From NCBI RefSeq assembly GCF_000186265.1, contig NC_014934.1, positions 4,092,001-4,156,000 on the forward strand: 64,000 bases of DNA, in the 5' to 3' direction. How positions within the stretch are numbered: position 1 is the first letter of the stretch; each line of letters opens with the position of its first letter. The notes under the pieces were generated by a model. That model worked only from the letters and a program-made list of their open reading frames with translations. It was not told the DNA's origin and did not search any database. Positions 1-10,500 of this stretch are shown here, one piece after another. Source of the stretch: Cellulophaga algicola DSM 14237 (lineage in GTDB: Bacteria; Bacteroidota; Bacteroidia; Flavobacteriales; Flavobacteriaceae). A program made the translations under genes and the position numbers.

Positions 1-532
1 TTTTTTTCGTTTCTGTCTACGCACGTTGGGATACCTTTTATTTTGATTTACTTCTCGTTAAGAAAACCAACGCTTAAATATAGAGAAAACTTAGAATTAA
101 ATAACAGTCCTAACATTACTACCTGTTTTTGTGATATGCAGGTTTCTTTTTCAAAATGATGATTTATGCTCATCATCTGTAATTTGTTGTATCATTTTTT
201 TACAAGTATTTTCACATGTGTTACTTTCACTTAAATAAGTTTGGTGCGATGTACATTTAATGTTTACCTACTGTTTTATCTTCTAATGCTAGCATTAAAT
301 ATACCTTTCCAAACGCTAAACACCTTCTTTTTGGCTTTTTATAGGGCTGATTGCTGCTAAAGATTCACTAGTTAAAGCGTAGTGCTTTTTATAAATAGTT
401 TAGTTATTGACAGATACAAACTGAGTTTTTAAAAATAATAAAATCTTCGTAATGATAATTATTAGTGTATTGTTATATGTTTTCTCCTAGTAGACGTTTT
501 AGGGGTATATTAGTTTTTATATAAAATAGGTG
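1..532. other. Non-coding AT-rich stretch
   Basis: No convincing reading frame is seen on either strand. The sequence is AT-rich with T runs at the very start. It lies downstream of the small minus-strand gene that follows and may hold the 3' flank of a gene outside the window. A TTTTAGGGGTATATTAG stretch near 495-512 resembles the AGGGG motif found before the PUL genes, but nothing else supports a function. Confidence 0.5.
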
Positions 533-904
533 TTAATCTTCTTCTATTTTATTGCTATGGAATAGAGGCAACGGAGGTGGTGGCATTGGAGTCAAATAAT
601 CAAACAAAATTCTTAGTTCTATAGTGTCCTTTACTTCTTCTTTTACTTTGTCAAAAGAACGGGTTATTTTTATTAATAACTCTTTGAGTTGCTTTCCATT
701 TTTTGAATTATTAAGAGTGACTTGAATAAAGGCTTTATTTGGTGATTCAGCATAATAGGGAACTGCGCCATTGTTGAGATAATGTCTTTTTAAAATTCGC
801 TTTAGTTCAGTTATTGAATATCCCTCATCAATTAATAGGGAGTCTGTTTTTATATCTAAAACGTTACAGTATTTTGTTGGTTTACCTCGATAATAATAGG
901 GCAT
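533..904 (-). CDS. Small hypothetical protein, 123 aa
   Basis: This frame is open from an ATG at 904 and encodes 123 residues. There is no signal peptide or clear membrane segment. The central part (about residues 25-100) alternates charged and hydrophobic residues as a folded alpha/beta domain would, and the C-terminus has a proline stretch (PMPPPPLPLF) followed by an acidic tail. It faces the same way as the peroxiredoxin gene upstream of it, 77 bases away, so the two could be co-transcribed. I do not recognise the family. A very diverged biopolymer-transport or TonB-type periplasmic domain is possible but unsupported. Confidence 0.55.
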   Translation of the reverse strand: MPYYYRGKPTKYCNVLDIKTDSLLIDEGYSITELKRILKRHYLNNGAVPYYAESPNKAFIQVTLNNSKNGKQLKELLIKITRSFDKVKEEVKDTIELRILFDYLTPMPPPPLPLFHSNKIEED

Positions 905-981
905 TATTTGTTTTTTACTTTTTTAAGTACACTACATTAAAAAACACCTAGCCCCATATTGATTGAGTTTCTAGAATGTAA

Positions 982-1632
982 TTATGACAGGTTTTTCAAG
1001 GCCTCAACAACCTCATCTGGCTCGGAACGTATTCTATAATCAACATTAACATAGTTCCATTGTACGACTCCATCTTTTCCTAACACAAACGTAGCCGGTA
1101 TTGGTAAAATATGACCATTACCATTATTTATTTTTTCTAAATCTAGCTCGCGATCTACACGCATATGTTCTGCTAAAAACTCAGGAACTTCCCAAGCTAT
1201 ACCATATTGCGAAGCAACTTTTGCATCTTGGTCAGACAATACAATAAAACCCATATCATTAATTTCATTTTTTGTCATAGATCCATCGGGTACTTGCGGA
1301 CTTATGGCAACTAATGTAGCACCTAGTGCATGAATATCGTTTAATCGGGCTTGCAAGGCTCTAAGTTGTAAATTGCAATATGGACACCAATTACCACGAT
1401 AAAAGGTGATAACAAGAGGACCTTTGTCTAATAAGCTATCTAGAGAAATCAGTTTTCCTTCAGGATTAGGTAGTTCAAAAATTGGAGCTTTTTCGCCAAC
1501 TTTTATGGCATTATTTCCTTGTTGAAATTCTTTTGCTTTGTTAATAATAGCATCAACACCTTCCATGAACTCTGGATTAGCTTTTCGTCCAGCGGCAATT
1601 TTAGCATCAGTTTGTTCTCTTAAGTTTTTCAT
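982..1632 (-). CDS. Peroxiredoxin-like protein (AhpC/TSA family)
   Basis: A 216-residue cytoplasmic thioredoxin-fold protein expected to reduce hydroperoxides. The AhpC/TSA core starts near residue 45 (GEKAPIFELPNPEGK) and the active site is GNWCPYC at about 80-86, so the peroxidatic cysteine is C83 and a second cysteine, C86, makes a CxxC pair. That pattern is typical of the peroxiredoxin-like family and differs from the VCPTE motif of typical 2-Cys enzymes. An N-terminal helical extension of about 40 residues precedes the core, as is usual for this subfamily. The start ATG at 1632 fits. It is one of three peroxiredoxin-class genes in the window. Thiol peroxidase activity is inferred from the family. 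Confidence 0.88.
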   Translation of the reverse strand: MKNLREQTDAKIAAGRKANPEFMEGVDAIINKAKEFQQGNNAIKVGEKAPIFELPNPEGKLISLDSLLDKGPLVITFYRGNWCPYCNLQLRALQARLNDIHALGATLVAISPQVPDGSMTKNEINDMGFIVLSDQDAKVASQYGIAWEVPEFLAEHMRVDRELDLEKINNGNGHILPIPATFVLGKDGVVQWNYVNVDYRIRSEPDEVVEALKNLS

Positions 1633-2537
1633 TATTTTGTATAATTATATAATGTTGTTCTTTACTGTTTTAATGTAAAATTCTATGACCTAATACATTA
1701 AGGGATTGTAGCCATAGGAGGCTAAATTTTAATCTTTATGATCAATTACGTGTTTGCTTTCGATAATTTTCAAAGGAAAACAGGGGCAATATAATAACAC
1801 AAATTTTTCTAGGGGCGACTAAAGTAAACATTTTCGAAACATGTTATGGTTAAACGTTTCATACCCTAGAGTTCCAGTTCCTTAGTATTGTCCTTTTAAG
1901 ATACGCGTAATTGTTCGCTAAACAGGTGTAGGTAAAATGTTTTTACAGTTTTATAAAGATCAGCGTAAATGCCTATTAGATAGTGCGCGTAAAAGTCCGT
2001 TTGGAATTTAAGGAGTATTTATTTTTTCTAATTCCTAATTAGGTTTAGAAGTTACCAAGTCAATTTTTAAAGAGATTATGTATTTTTGCTCCGGTTCTTA
2101 AGAATATATAATCTCTTACCGTTTATTTTTTATGGAAATTAAATAAAAACTATAAGCATCGTTTATTTTAAATGGTGTTTCAATTTTATTGGCGTAAGAG
2201 CCATGAAAATTAAGATTAATCACGTAAATGCTACTATTTTCATCTATTTTTTAGGGTACCAAGACACTTAAAATAAGCGTTATGCGGGGTTGAAATTCAT
2301 AGAGTTTCCAACCTCGCACTTCGCATAATCTTTTATTATAATTTGTTCTTTAAAAAAATTAAATTCAATTTTTTTAAGGTTTAGCGTTACAGGCCAAACC
2401 CATTGGTTTAACACCTTAGGCTATCTTGTCTACAGCAATTAGCGGTAGTTTTTATGTATCGTTTTAATAAGCCCTTAGTATATGTTGAGAACTCTATTTC
2501 AACTATTTTTTAAGGTCTATTTTAGAATCATAAAGTC
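1633..2537. other. Intergenic, about 0.9 kb, with one large palindrome
   Basis: No gene is supported here. The stretch is AT-rich and interrupted by stops in all frames. Its only notable structure is the imperfect palindrome at 2280-2328, listed separately. It separates the peroxiredoxin gene from the end of the PUL. Confidence 0.5.
2280..2328. repeat. Imperfect palindrome with TTATGCG/CGCATAA arms
   Basis: The outer arms TTATGCG (2280-2286) and CGCATAA (2322-2328) are complementary, as are the inner arms GGTTGAAA (2288-2295) and TTTCCAACC (2305-2313, with one bulged base). The outer right side carries an unpaired spacer. No T tract follows, so it is not a standard terminator. It could be a single copy of a dispersed intergenic palindrome. 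No second copy was seen in this window. Confidence 0.45.
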
Positions 2538-4343
2538 CTAATTGTTTTCCTTAAGAAAATAATCTTGTAATACAAAAAAGGCTTGCTTTTTCATTCCTTG
2601 TTCAGAAATTAATCCTTTTCTATTAAAGTCATCTTGAATTCTTTTTAAAGGGCGTCTTGCAGAACGGAAATCCATCAAAATCCATGGAGACAAACCGGCT
2701 ATAAAATCAATATTCCGCATCATCTCAATATTGGTTCTGTAAACCTCTGCTTGGTATTCCTCCGTCCAACGTTCATTCTTTTCACCATGTAAACCAAAAA
2801 GGGCACCTCCACCAACTTCGCTCATAATCATAGGCTTATTATAGGCACTAGCCCATTTTATTGAAGCACAGCTTTCTGTAGTACCAGCATACCAACCACA
2901 ATAGTTATTAATGCCGATAACATCAACAACTTCTCCAAGAGGATCTTCAATTAAATTACCCGCTTCACCGCGTCCTTGGGTATCCAAAGCTGCTGTGATG
3001 AGACGTGTATCATCAAATTTTCGCGCCTGTTCTGCCAAATTCCCTATGAAATTTAATCTAGATGTGCCTTCAGGTGTTTCGTTCGCCATAGACCACAATA
3101 TTACTGCTGCTCGGTTTTTATCTCTTGAAATCATCTCTGTAAGCTGGTTTTTAGCATTCGCATAAGTGTCTTCATTATCAAACTGAATAGTCCAATATAC
3201 AGGTATTTCAGACCAAATTAGAAAACCCATTTTCTCTGCCTCACGTACCATAGCTTCACTATGTGGATAGTGTGCTAAACGAATAAAATTACATCCCAAT
3301 TCTTTAGCCCATTGTAATAATATTCTACATTCTTCTACAGAAACTACACGTCCGGTTTTAAACGGTGCTTCTTCGTGAATACTTATTCCTTTTAAGAAGA
3401 TTTGTTTTCCGTTTAATAAGATTTTAGACCCTTCTGTAGCGATGGTTCTAAACCCAATCTGATCGGTAATTTCATCTGTTTCTGTTTTTACAACAACTTC
3501 ATACGTTTTAGGACTGGTCGGGCTCCAAAGTTTAGGCTTCGCCTTAATCGAAAATTCAGCTTTACCGTCTTTTAGAACTGCACGTACAGTCTTTTTTAGT
3601 TCAGGAATAGCTATGCTTACCGCATCACCATTTTTTCCATTAGTAACAGAAACCCAACCTGTAATAACATTAGTAACCCCTTTTGGTAACTGAATTGAAT
3701 AATCATCAATATGTGATTTAGGCGTGTTAATTAAATGTACAGCCCTTGTAATTCCACCATAATTCCACCAATCTTGGTTTACCGTAGGTAGATTCTCTGC
3801 TTTTCGTTTGTTATCTACTTTTACTACGACAAAATTATTACCTTCTTTTAATTTATCGGTAACTTCAAATTGAAAAGGAGTATACCCTCCAACGTGAGAA
3901 CCTAGGCGTTCCCCATTAAGGTATACGATAGCCTCATAATTTACAGCTTCAAAATACAAGTAAGCTAGTTTATCGGTATCTATAGTATACTCGAAATCTT
4001 TTTTGTACCAAACAGTACCTTCGTAATAGTACAACTTATCTAGCTGTGTATTCCAATCTCCAGGAACCATTAACTGTTGGCTGGTCTCAAAATTATATTC
4101 TATAAGGTCTGACGGAGACTCCATTTGGGCATTCATGAAATAACCATTATCCATTGGTTTTAGCCTATGGTTGTAATATCCATTCTCAAGTGGATCAACA
4201 ATCATATCCCACATACCATTTAATGACGTTTTTTCTCTTGAATCAATATTTTGTAATAGTTCAGAAAATCCGGTTTCTTGTGCCGTAAGAAGGGTACTTA
4301 AGCTTGTGAGTAAAACTAGTACTGCGTTTTTTATTAGTTTCAT
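2538..4343 (-). CDS. Glycoside hydrolase family 2 protein, secreted or periplasmic
   Basis: A 601-residue exo-glycosidase of the beta-glucuronidase/beta-galactosidase/beta-mannosidase clan. A Sec signal peptide (residues 1-21, ending LLTAQ) is followed by the GH2 sugar-binding jelly roll (about 40-210), the immunoglobulin-like domain (about 215-300) and the TIM barrel (about 305-595). The acid/base glutamate is E422 in SMANETPEG and the nucleophile is E509 in MIMSEVGGG. The length and the motif NYGGITR near 194 fit the short beta-glucuronidase-like branch better than the roughly 1000-residue LacZ branch. It is the last gene of the minus-strand PUL and probably trims oligosaccharides released by the GH5. 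Substrate is not assignable from sequence alone. Confidence 0.9.
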   Translation of the reverse strand: MKLIKNAVLVLLTSLSTLLTAQETGFSELLQNIDSREKTSLNGMWDMIVDPLENGYYNHRLKPMDNGYFMNAQMESPSDLIEYNFETSQQLMVPGDWNTQLDKLYYYEGTVWYKKDFEYTIDTDKLAYLYFEAVNYEAIVYLNGERLGSHVGGYTPFQFEVTDKLKEGNNFVVVKVDNKRKAENLPTVNQDWWNYGGITRAVHLINTPKSHIDDYSIQLPKGVTNVITGWVSVTNGKNGDAVSIAIPELKKTVRAVLKDGKAEFSIKAKPKLWSPTSPKTYEVVVKTETDEITDQIGFRTIATEGSKILLNGKQIFLKGISIHEEAPFKTGRVVSVEECRILLQWAKELGCNFIRLAHYPHSEAMVREAEKMGFLIWSEIPVYWTIQFDNEDTYANAKNQLTEMISRDKNRAAVILWSMANETPEGTSRLNFIGNLAEQARKFDDTRLITAALDTQGRGEAGNLIEDPLGEVVDVIGINNYCGWYAGTTESCASIKWASAYNKPMIMSEVGGGALFGLHGEKNERWTEEYQAEVYRTNIEMMRNIDFIAGLSPWILMDFRSARRPLKRIQDDFNRKGLISEQGMKKQAFFVLQDYFLKENN

Positions 4344-4613
4344 AGTTAGATTTAATTAATATTTATGTTTTTCGATGCCCACCCATTTCTGCTTCTTAGG
4401 TTGAACTAGAGATTCAATACGTTTTATGATGTTGAAAATAACAGTTTAACATTGAATAGTAGTCATGTGGTTCTTATATTTTTTTTTAATTGTAATTGTT
4501 TATAAAAAGAAGAGTGGGTTTTTTGGCTCCACGCTTCAAAAGATTTTCTAAACCTGTAATGGAGTAGGGGTTTAGCAAAATAAACGTTCAACTATATTTA
4601 AATTTTAAATACA

Positions 4614-4647
4614 AATATTTCTGAGCGTTACTACGCTCAGAAATATT
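4614..4647. terminator. Perfect 14-bp hairpin between GH5 and GH2
   Basis: AATATTTCTGAGCG (4614-4627) pairs perfectly with CGCTCAGAAATATT (4634-4647) around a six-base TTACTA loop. It lies in the 374-base gap between the GH5 stop and the GH2 start. Read on the minus strand it is followed by an AT-rich but not pure T run, so it could be a weak terminator or an RNA-stabilising 3' stem that sets the susC-susD-GH5 transcript apart from GH2. The rest of the 4344-4717 gap contains no gene. Confidence 0.6.
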
Positions 4648-4717
4648 GAATTGTTGTTCAAGAAAGGCGTTTACAATTTCAGTAGTCTAAAAGACTTTAC
4701 AGAAAAGTTCCAGGAAA

Positions 4718-5857
4718 CTATTCTAACATGGTAGGAACAATATCATACGTAAATGCTGTTGCATTAGAATTTATTAAGCCAAACCATCCTCTGTCATCCC
4801 ATACGGTAAAAGACATGGATTGCCCCAATGTGGCATTCGCAAAGGTTTTATAATACCCTCTAACGATAGCTGTATTTCGTTCCTCAACATTTGTTTCTCT
4901 TCCAACACCAAACTCTCCATAGTTTACAGGAACATCTAATGTTGCTGCATGGACGCTTACCTCTTGTATACCTGTTTCGAAAAAAGAATTGCCAGGGAAA
5001 GCTGCATTACTACCAGTTTCACCACAAAAAGCCCAAGGAGAATAACTATGTACTTGTATCGCTAAAAAAGCATCTTCTCCTGCTCCTGGAAGACTAGCTT
5101 TATCAGGATACACTTCATCTATGTATAAGGCATTACCTTGACTATTTACTCCAACCATTACAAGACGGGTGGTATTATTGCTTCCCGTGCTTCTAATAGC
5201 ATCGTAACCTATTTTATTTACTTTTCTAGTATACGCTAATGCTGTAGGATCTGTTGGGTCTGGAAATGGACCTGTACCATCATTTTCACCTAAATTACCT
5301 TCTGGTTCATTGAGCACTTCAAAAATTAAAAAACTTGGATAATCTTTGAAATAAGTAGCTATTCCAGTCCAAAGAGTTTCAAATTTAATATCAAAACTAG
5401 AAGATCCGTCATAATTATCTTTCAACCAAGATTCATGATGTGTATTTAGTACCACATACATTTCTTGACTAATAGCATAATCTATAACTTGAACAAGCTC
5501 TAAAAACCTTGGGTGATTAACATTAATATTCCCATCGGCATCAGCAAGATGATCACCCTCAAATCTATCCATCCAAGTCGTTGGGATTCTAACATGGTCC
5601 ATACCCGCTTCCTTATAGAAGTCTATAATAGGTTTTACACTACTAAAAGTTGGATTGTTAACGTTGTTATCAAACGTATTCCCTACATTAAAGCCTGCAT
5701 TCATTTCTAGAATTATCTTTTTTGCCGTAAGCAAATTAGAATTATTTGATGCTAGACTAGCTTCATCTCCATTTACAAAAACAATCTTTTCATCTTGAGA
5801 ACAAGAGCAGGATGTTAATAGAAAAACTAAGCTTAAAAATTTTAACCAATGTGTCAT
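4718..5857 (-). CDS. Glycoside hydrolase family 5 lipoprotein (cellulase-like)
   Basis: A 379-residue endo-acting GH5 enzyme expected on the cell surface. The N-terminus has a lipoprotein signal peptide with lipobox LLTSC (C17). The TIM barrel spans about residues 45-375. Landmarks are GFNVGNTFDN (about 55-64), DHVRIPTTW (87-95), NTHHESW (138-144), the acid/base E184 in FEVLNEPEG and the nucleophile E315 in NYGEFGVG. It sits 66 bases downstream of susD in the PUL. GH5 subfamilies act on beta-glucans, mannans, xyloglucan and others. The barrel resembles the cellulase/licheninase side, but I cannot fix the subfamily. Confidence 0.9.
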   Translation of the reverse strand: MTHWLKFLSLVFLLTSCSCSQDEKIVFVNGDEASLASNNSNLLTAKKIILEMNAGFNVGNTFDNNVNNPTFSSVKPIIDFYKEAGMDHVRIPTTWMDRFEGDHLADADGNINVNHPRFLELVQVIDYAISQEMYVVLNTHHESWLKDNYDGSSSFDIKFETLWTGIATYFKDYPSFLIFEVLNEPEGNLGENDGTGPFPDPTDPTALAYTRKVNKIGYDAIRSTGSNNTTRLVMVGVNSQGNALYIDEVYPDKASLPGAGEDAFLAIQVHSYSPWAFCGETGSNAAFPGNSFFETGIQEVSVHAATLDVPVNYGEFGVGRETNVEERNTAIVRGYYKTFANATLGQSMSFTVWDDRGWFGLINSNATAFTYDIVPTMLE

Positions 5858-5923
5858 TAATTATAGTATTTATTTGTTATTTATAGTTGTTTTTTTCGGG
5901 GAATTTAAATTCCTATTTCTGAA

Positions 5924-7540
5924 TTAATAGCCAATATTAAATTGAGAAGCATTTTCTCCCATAATATCTATTTGGCTTTGTGGTACTGGACAATTGATAA
6001 AATGCGATTGCCATGGAGTAGCACTATTATTTTCATCATTTGCTTCTGCTCCTGTATTATCTCCATTGCGGTAATAAAGAGAAACACGTTCTCCCAGTTT
6101 ACCAAGACGTTTTAGTAAAAACCAACGGTTATTTTCAAAAGCAAGTTCTCTTGCAGATTCCTCTAAATAGGTGTCAAGAGTCCAAGAAGTAAAATCTATA
6201 CTTGGTGCAGCAGTATTAGGATCTAGACCATAACCTCTTCTTCTAATTTGGTTGATGTATGATAAAGCTACACCATCTTCGCCTAAATTATGATGTGCTT
6301 CTGAGGCAAGTAATAATGTTTCTGCAAACCTGTAATAGATTAAATCTTTATAGCTTTCATTTGAGTTAGGTAATTTTGTTTCAAAATCTGCGTATTTTTT
6401 TAGACTCCAATGAAACCTTCTATAGTTATCTTCTGGTTCCGTTATCGTTTGTCCAAAATTTGGATGCGCAGGATTATTCACCAAATAATCAGTATATTCT
6501 TTTGGCCAATAATACGTAGTGTATCTCAGGTCATTGTCTTTTTCATAAAGCGATTCTAAATAGCTATTTGGAAAAAACCATCCTAATGATTGTCCGCCAT
6601 AAGCTACATCATTAATAATTTCACCCCCAGCAACAGCATCAGAGCCAGATTGTTTTTCATAAAGTCTTTGATTAAAGACACTCCCTAACCAAAAGCCACT
6701 ACCACCAGCAAGATCATCTCCTTCTCCTAGAGATTGATTTTTTTGATATACAAATAGTGCCTCTGCGTGATTGGCATCTGCGCCAAATACTTGGTTTAAA
6801 GCGACCAAGCTATGTGTTCCATTACTTATTATAGCATCAAACTGAGTAGCAGCTTCTTCCCAATCATTAATCCACATAGCAGCTTTACCTTTTAAATGTC
6901 TTGCAACCCCTTGTTGGTATCTACCTGTTGGTTCTTGCCAATCTAAATGTGCAATTGCAAAATCAAGATCTTGATTTATAACACCGAAAATAGCATCTTC
7001 ACTAGCTACTTCATAAACAATAGGATCATTAATATTTTGTGGAGTAGTAGGGGTTGTATCCAGAATAATACCTCCATACATACGTACTAAATCTAAATAT
7101 AATTCTCCTCTAATTACTTTTGCTTGCGCAACTAATTTATTTTTTTCGGTTTCATCCATAGACACAGAACGTGCACTTGTAATAATAGCAGAAGCTCTAT
7201 CTATGATATTGTAAGCGTTGTTCCATTTATCTGCAGGAAACCTCGCGGGGGTGTGTTCTGTACTTCCGTAGGGTGTAAACCATGTTCTGTGAAGCCCTAA
7301 ATCTGTAGCGGCTAAGAAAAATACATTTGCTTGTAAATTGGTGCCATCGCCTTCAGGAGAATTGTACATTCTCATTCTATTGTAAAGTGCGTTTACTCCA
7401 ACCTCTAAACCTTCTCCAGAGTTGTAAATATAATCTACAGAAACTTCATCCAGAATCTCTTCCTCTAGAAATGATTCACAGGAGACCATAGTAAAAGCAA
7501 TTAGTACGAGTGATAAGATTAAATGCTTAACGTTTTTCAT
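5924..7540 (-). CDS. SusD/RagB-family glycan-binding lipoprotein
   Basis: The 538-residue outer-membrane lid of a SusCD glycan importer. A lipoprotein signal ends at a cysteine in FTMVSCESFLEE (about C21). SusD-like N-terminal TPR helices follow (for example ALYNRMRMY near 52 and KLVAQAKVIRGELYLDLVRMYGG-like helices near 137-160), and the C-terminal RagB/SusD domain ends in QSQIDIMGENASQFNIGY, a usual ending for the family. The region FENNRWFLLKRLGKL near 468 is also characteristic. It is 38 bases downstream of susC and surely co-transcribed. It binds oligosaccharide released by the surface GH5 and hands it to SusC. Confidence 0.95.
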   Translation of the reverse strand: MKNVKHLILSLVLIAFTMVSCESFLEEEILDEVSVDYIYNSGEGLEVGVNALYNRMRMYNSPEGDGTNLQANVFFLAATDLGLHRTWFTPYGSTEHTPARFPADKWNNAYNIIDRASAIITSARSVSMDETEKNKLVAQAKVIRGELYLDLVRMYGGIILDTTPTTPQNINDPIVYEVASEDAIFGVINQDLDFAIAHLDWQEPTGRYQQGVARHLKGKAAMWINDWEEAATQFDAIISNGTHSLVALNQVFGADANHAEALFVYQKNQSLGEGDDLAGGSGFWLGSVFNQRLYEKQSGSDAVAGGEIINDVAYGGQSLGWFFPNSYLESLYEKDNDLRYTTYYWPKEYTDYLVNNPAHPNFGQTITEPEDNYRRFHWSLKKYADFETKLPNSNESYKDLIYYRFAETLLLASEAHHNLGEDGVALSYINQIRRRGYGLDPNTAAPSIDFTSWTLDTYLEESARELAFENNRWFLLKRLGKLGERVSLYYRNGDNTGAEANDENNSATPWQSHFINCPVPQSQIDIMGENASQFNIGY

Positions 7541-7578
7541 AATTTTTGATTTAAAATATTCTTTTTTTAACTTTTTTA

Positions 7579-10500
7579 TTAAAATCCTACTTGTAAACCA
7601 ATAGCCACCGTAACCGCTTCTGGATATTGATCAGGGTTTCTTTCTGGGCTATACGATTGAAAATCTGTAATCGTAATTAAATTACTACCGGTTACATATA
7701 GTCTTAATTTCGTTAAGCCAAATGTTGTTAGTAAATCTTCAGGTGGAGTATACCCTAAGGTTACATTTTGTAATCGTACATAAGAAGCATCTTGTAATCC
7801 TAATGAAAATATGTTGTTTGGATCATTACCTTCTCTTGGTCTTGGAAAATCACCTCCAGGATTTTCAGGAGTCCAATAATTTTGTTTGATTCCATTTTTA
7901 ACTCCTCTAAGAGAACCCCCTTCTGAGTATCCATATAAAAAAGGATTGTTTCGTGTTACACCTTGCACGGCATATACATCTGCAGAAAAATCTAAGCCTT
8001 TATATTCTGCTCCAAGGGATATGGTTCCGTACCAGTCTGGTGTTTGGGATGTGATAACACGATCATCATCATTAATGACATTATCTCCATTTACATCTCG
8101 TAATTTGATATCTCCAGGCAACGCTAAAGGTTGTGCAGAGTTTACAATGTTTTCGCCTTCTTGAAAAATACCTGTAGGCTCATATTGATAGAAAACATTG
8201 ATTGGCTCACCAATGAATCTTCGGTTTAAAACATCATCATCTTCAATACCATCATTATCAGCATCTTTACCATACAAGCTTATAATTTTATTATTATTTT
8301 TCGTGTAGGATAGGCCTAAATTTACTTTTAGATCTTCCTTTCTTATGATATCGGCATTGAAGGTTACTTCTATACCTGTGTTCTCTACTTCGCCAAGGTT
8401 GGTAAGTTTAGAGGCATAACCAGAAGAAGGATCTAATCTTTCTAAGACCAATAAATCGTTTGTTCTTGTATTGTAATATTCAACGGTAGACGTAATTCTA
8501 TTTTTGAATAATCCAAAATCTATAGCGGCATTGAAAGTAGTTGAAGTCTCCCATTTTAAGTCTGGGTTAGGCAACACATCTCCTGGTATATATCCAGATA
8601 CCTGGTTTCCATTAATGATATAATCTCTTTGGTCTGCGGTACTCTGACTCTGACCCGGATTAATACCTTCGTTACCAACACTACCGTAACTTAATCTTAA
8701 TTTTAAATTACTTATTTCTTCCACCTCACTTAAGAAGTTTTCTTTGTAGATATTCCAACCAAAGTTTGTTGCAGGGAAAAATGCCCATTTATTATTTCTA
8801 CCAAATACGGTAGAACCATCTGCTCTACCTGATGCTGTAAAATAGTATCGATTATCATAATTATATTCTACTCTACCTACGGCAGAAACGATACCTCTTT
8901 TATTTGCAGAAACTGCTTGAGTATTTAAAAAAGCACCTTCAAGGCCATTAATGCCTAAGATATCATTCGGAATTCTTTCTGAAGCATTTTCAAAACTATA
9001 ATACTCCGTTTCAGAAATACTTTGCACAGCGGTAAAATCAAAATGATGTACATCTTTGATATCTAATTTATAGGTAAGTATGTTTTCTAGTTGCCATTCT
9101 ACATTATCTTGAAATTGCACACTTCCGCTACCTTGCCCATTGTTTGCTATTCCAGATAAAGACTCCGTAGTATTGTATGATTTTCTTTTGTAATTCCAAG
9201 AGCGTCTACTTGCATTTAAACGGTAATTAAACCCTTGGAATGGACTCACATCTACAAATAGATTTAAGATATCATTTCTTTCATTTACTAAGTTTGTAGT
9301 TTCGTTTAAATCTATTAATGGGTTTTTGTTTTCTTCAAATCCGCCCGGTAAGTAACGTAAAGTACCATCAGCATTATAGGCATTACCTAGGGGAGCTGTG
9401 GTAATTGAATTTAAAATGACACCATCATTATTAGGATTGTTAGTTTCAGAAAATTGAAAAGATGTATTTAAGCCCACTTTAAGCCAATCATTAATTTTCT
9501 GATCGGCATTTAAACGCAATCCAATTTTATTATAATCTGAGTTAGGAACAACGCCCTCCGTGTTTATATAATTAATACTACTAAAAATGCTAAACTTATC
9601 CGTACCTGATGATACATTAATAGCATGGTTTTGAGTATGTCCTGTTCTTAGGATTAAATCTTCCCAATTTACATACGATCCTGTTTGAACACTTTCTAAT
9701 TCTAAAGCAGAAAATATTTCATTATCAGGTCTAAATTCACCCCCATTATTGGTTCTAAAAGCTTCTCTTTTTAATTGAGCAAATTCAGCACCGCTATAGA
9801 TATCAAAATTTCTATTAATCGTTTGTATTCCTGAAAAGCCATTATAAGAAAGACTTATTTTTCCTTCTTTTCCTCTTTTTGTAGTAATTAAAATAACTCC
9901 GTTAGAAGCTCTTGCACCATAAATAGCTTGTGCCGCAGCATCTTTTAATACCTCTAAAGAAGCTATGTCATTTGCATTGATATCATTTATACTACCTATT
10001 CGTACCCCATCTGCTATAACAATAGGCTCATTACCTCCAGTAATAGAACGTTGCCCTCTAATGGTAATAGAAGAAGAACCTCCGGGAGCTCCACTAGCTA
10101 AAGTAACTTGTACCCCAGCAGCTTTTCCTCTTAGCATTTCACCAACATCAGAAGTTGCTACTTTTACTAGATCTTCTGGAGCTACAGTAACTACAGAACT
10201 AATAATGTCACTTTTTTTCTTTGTTCCATAACCAACGACGACTACTGCATCTAATACCGCATAATCATCTTCTAGGGTAACATCTATGGTGCTTTGGCTC
10301 CCTACTAAAATACTTTTTTGTTTTAATCCAATATAGGAGAATACTAAGGTTTGAGTAGATCCTGCTTGTATGGTATATGCACCATCAAAGTCAGTTTGAG
10401 TTCCTGTGGCTGTGCCTTTTACTACAATATTAACTCCAGGAAGTGGTGTGCCTGTATTATCTAATACCTTTCCTGTTATTGAAGTTTCTTGTGCATTAGA

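Noticed and set aside
2280-2328. Integron attC site
   Set aside because: The GTTATGC-like end points outward, opposite to the inward-facing R' and R'' boxes of attC, and there is no integrase or cassette nearby.
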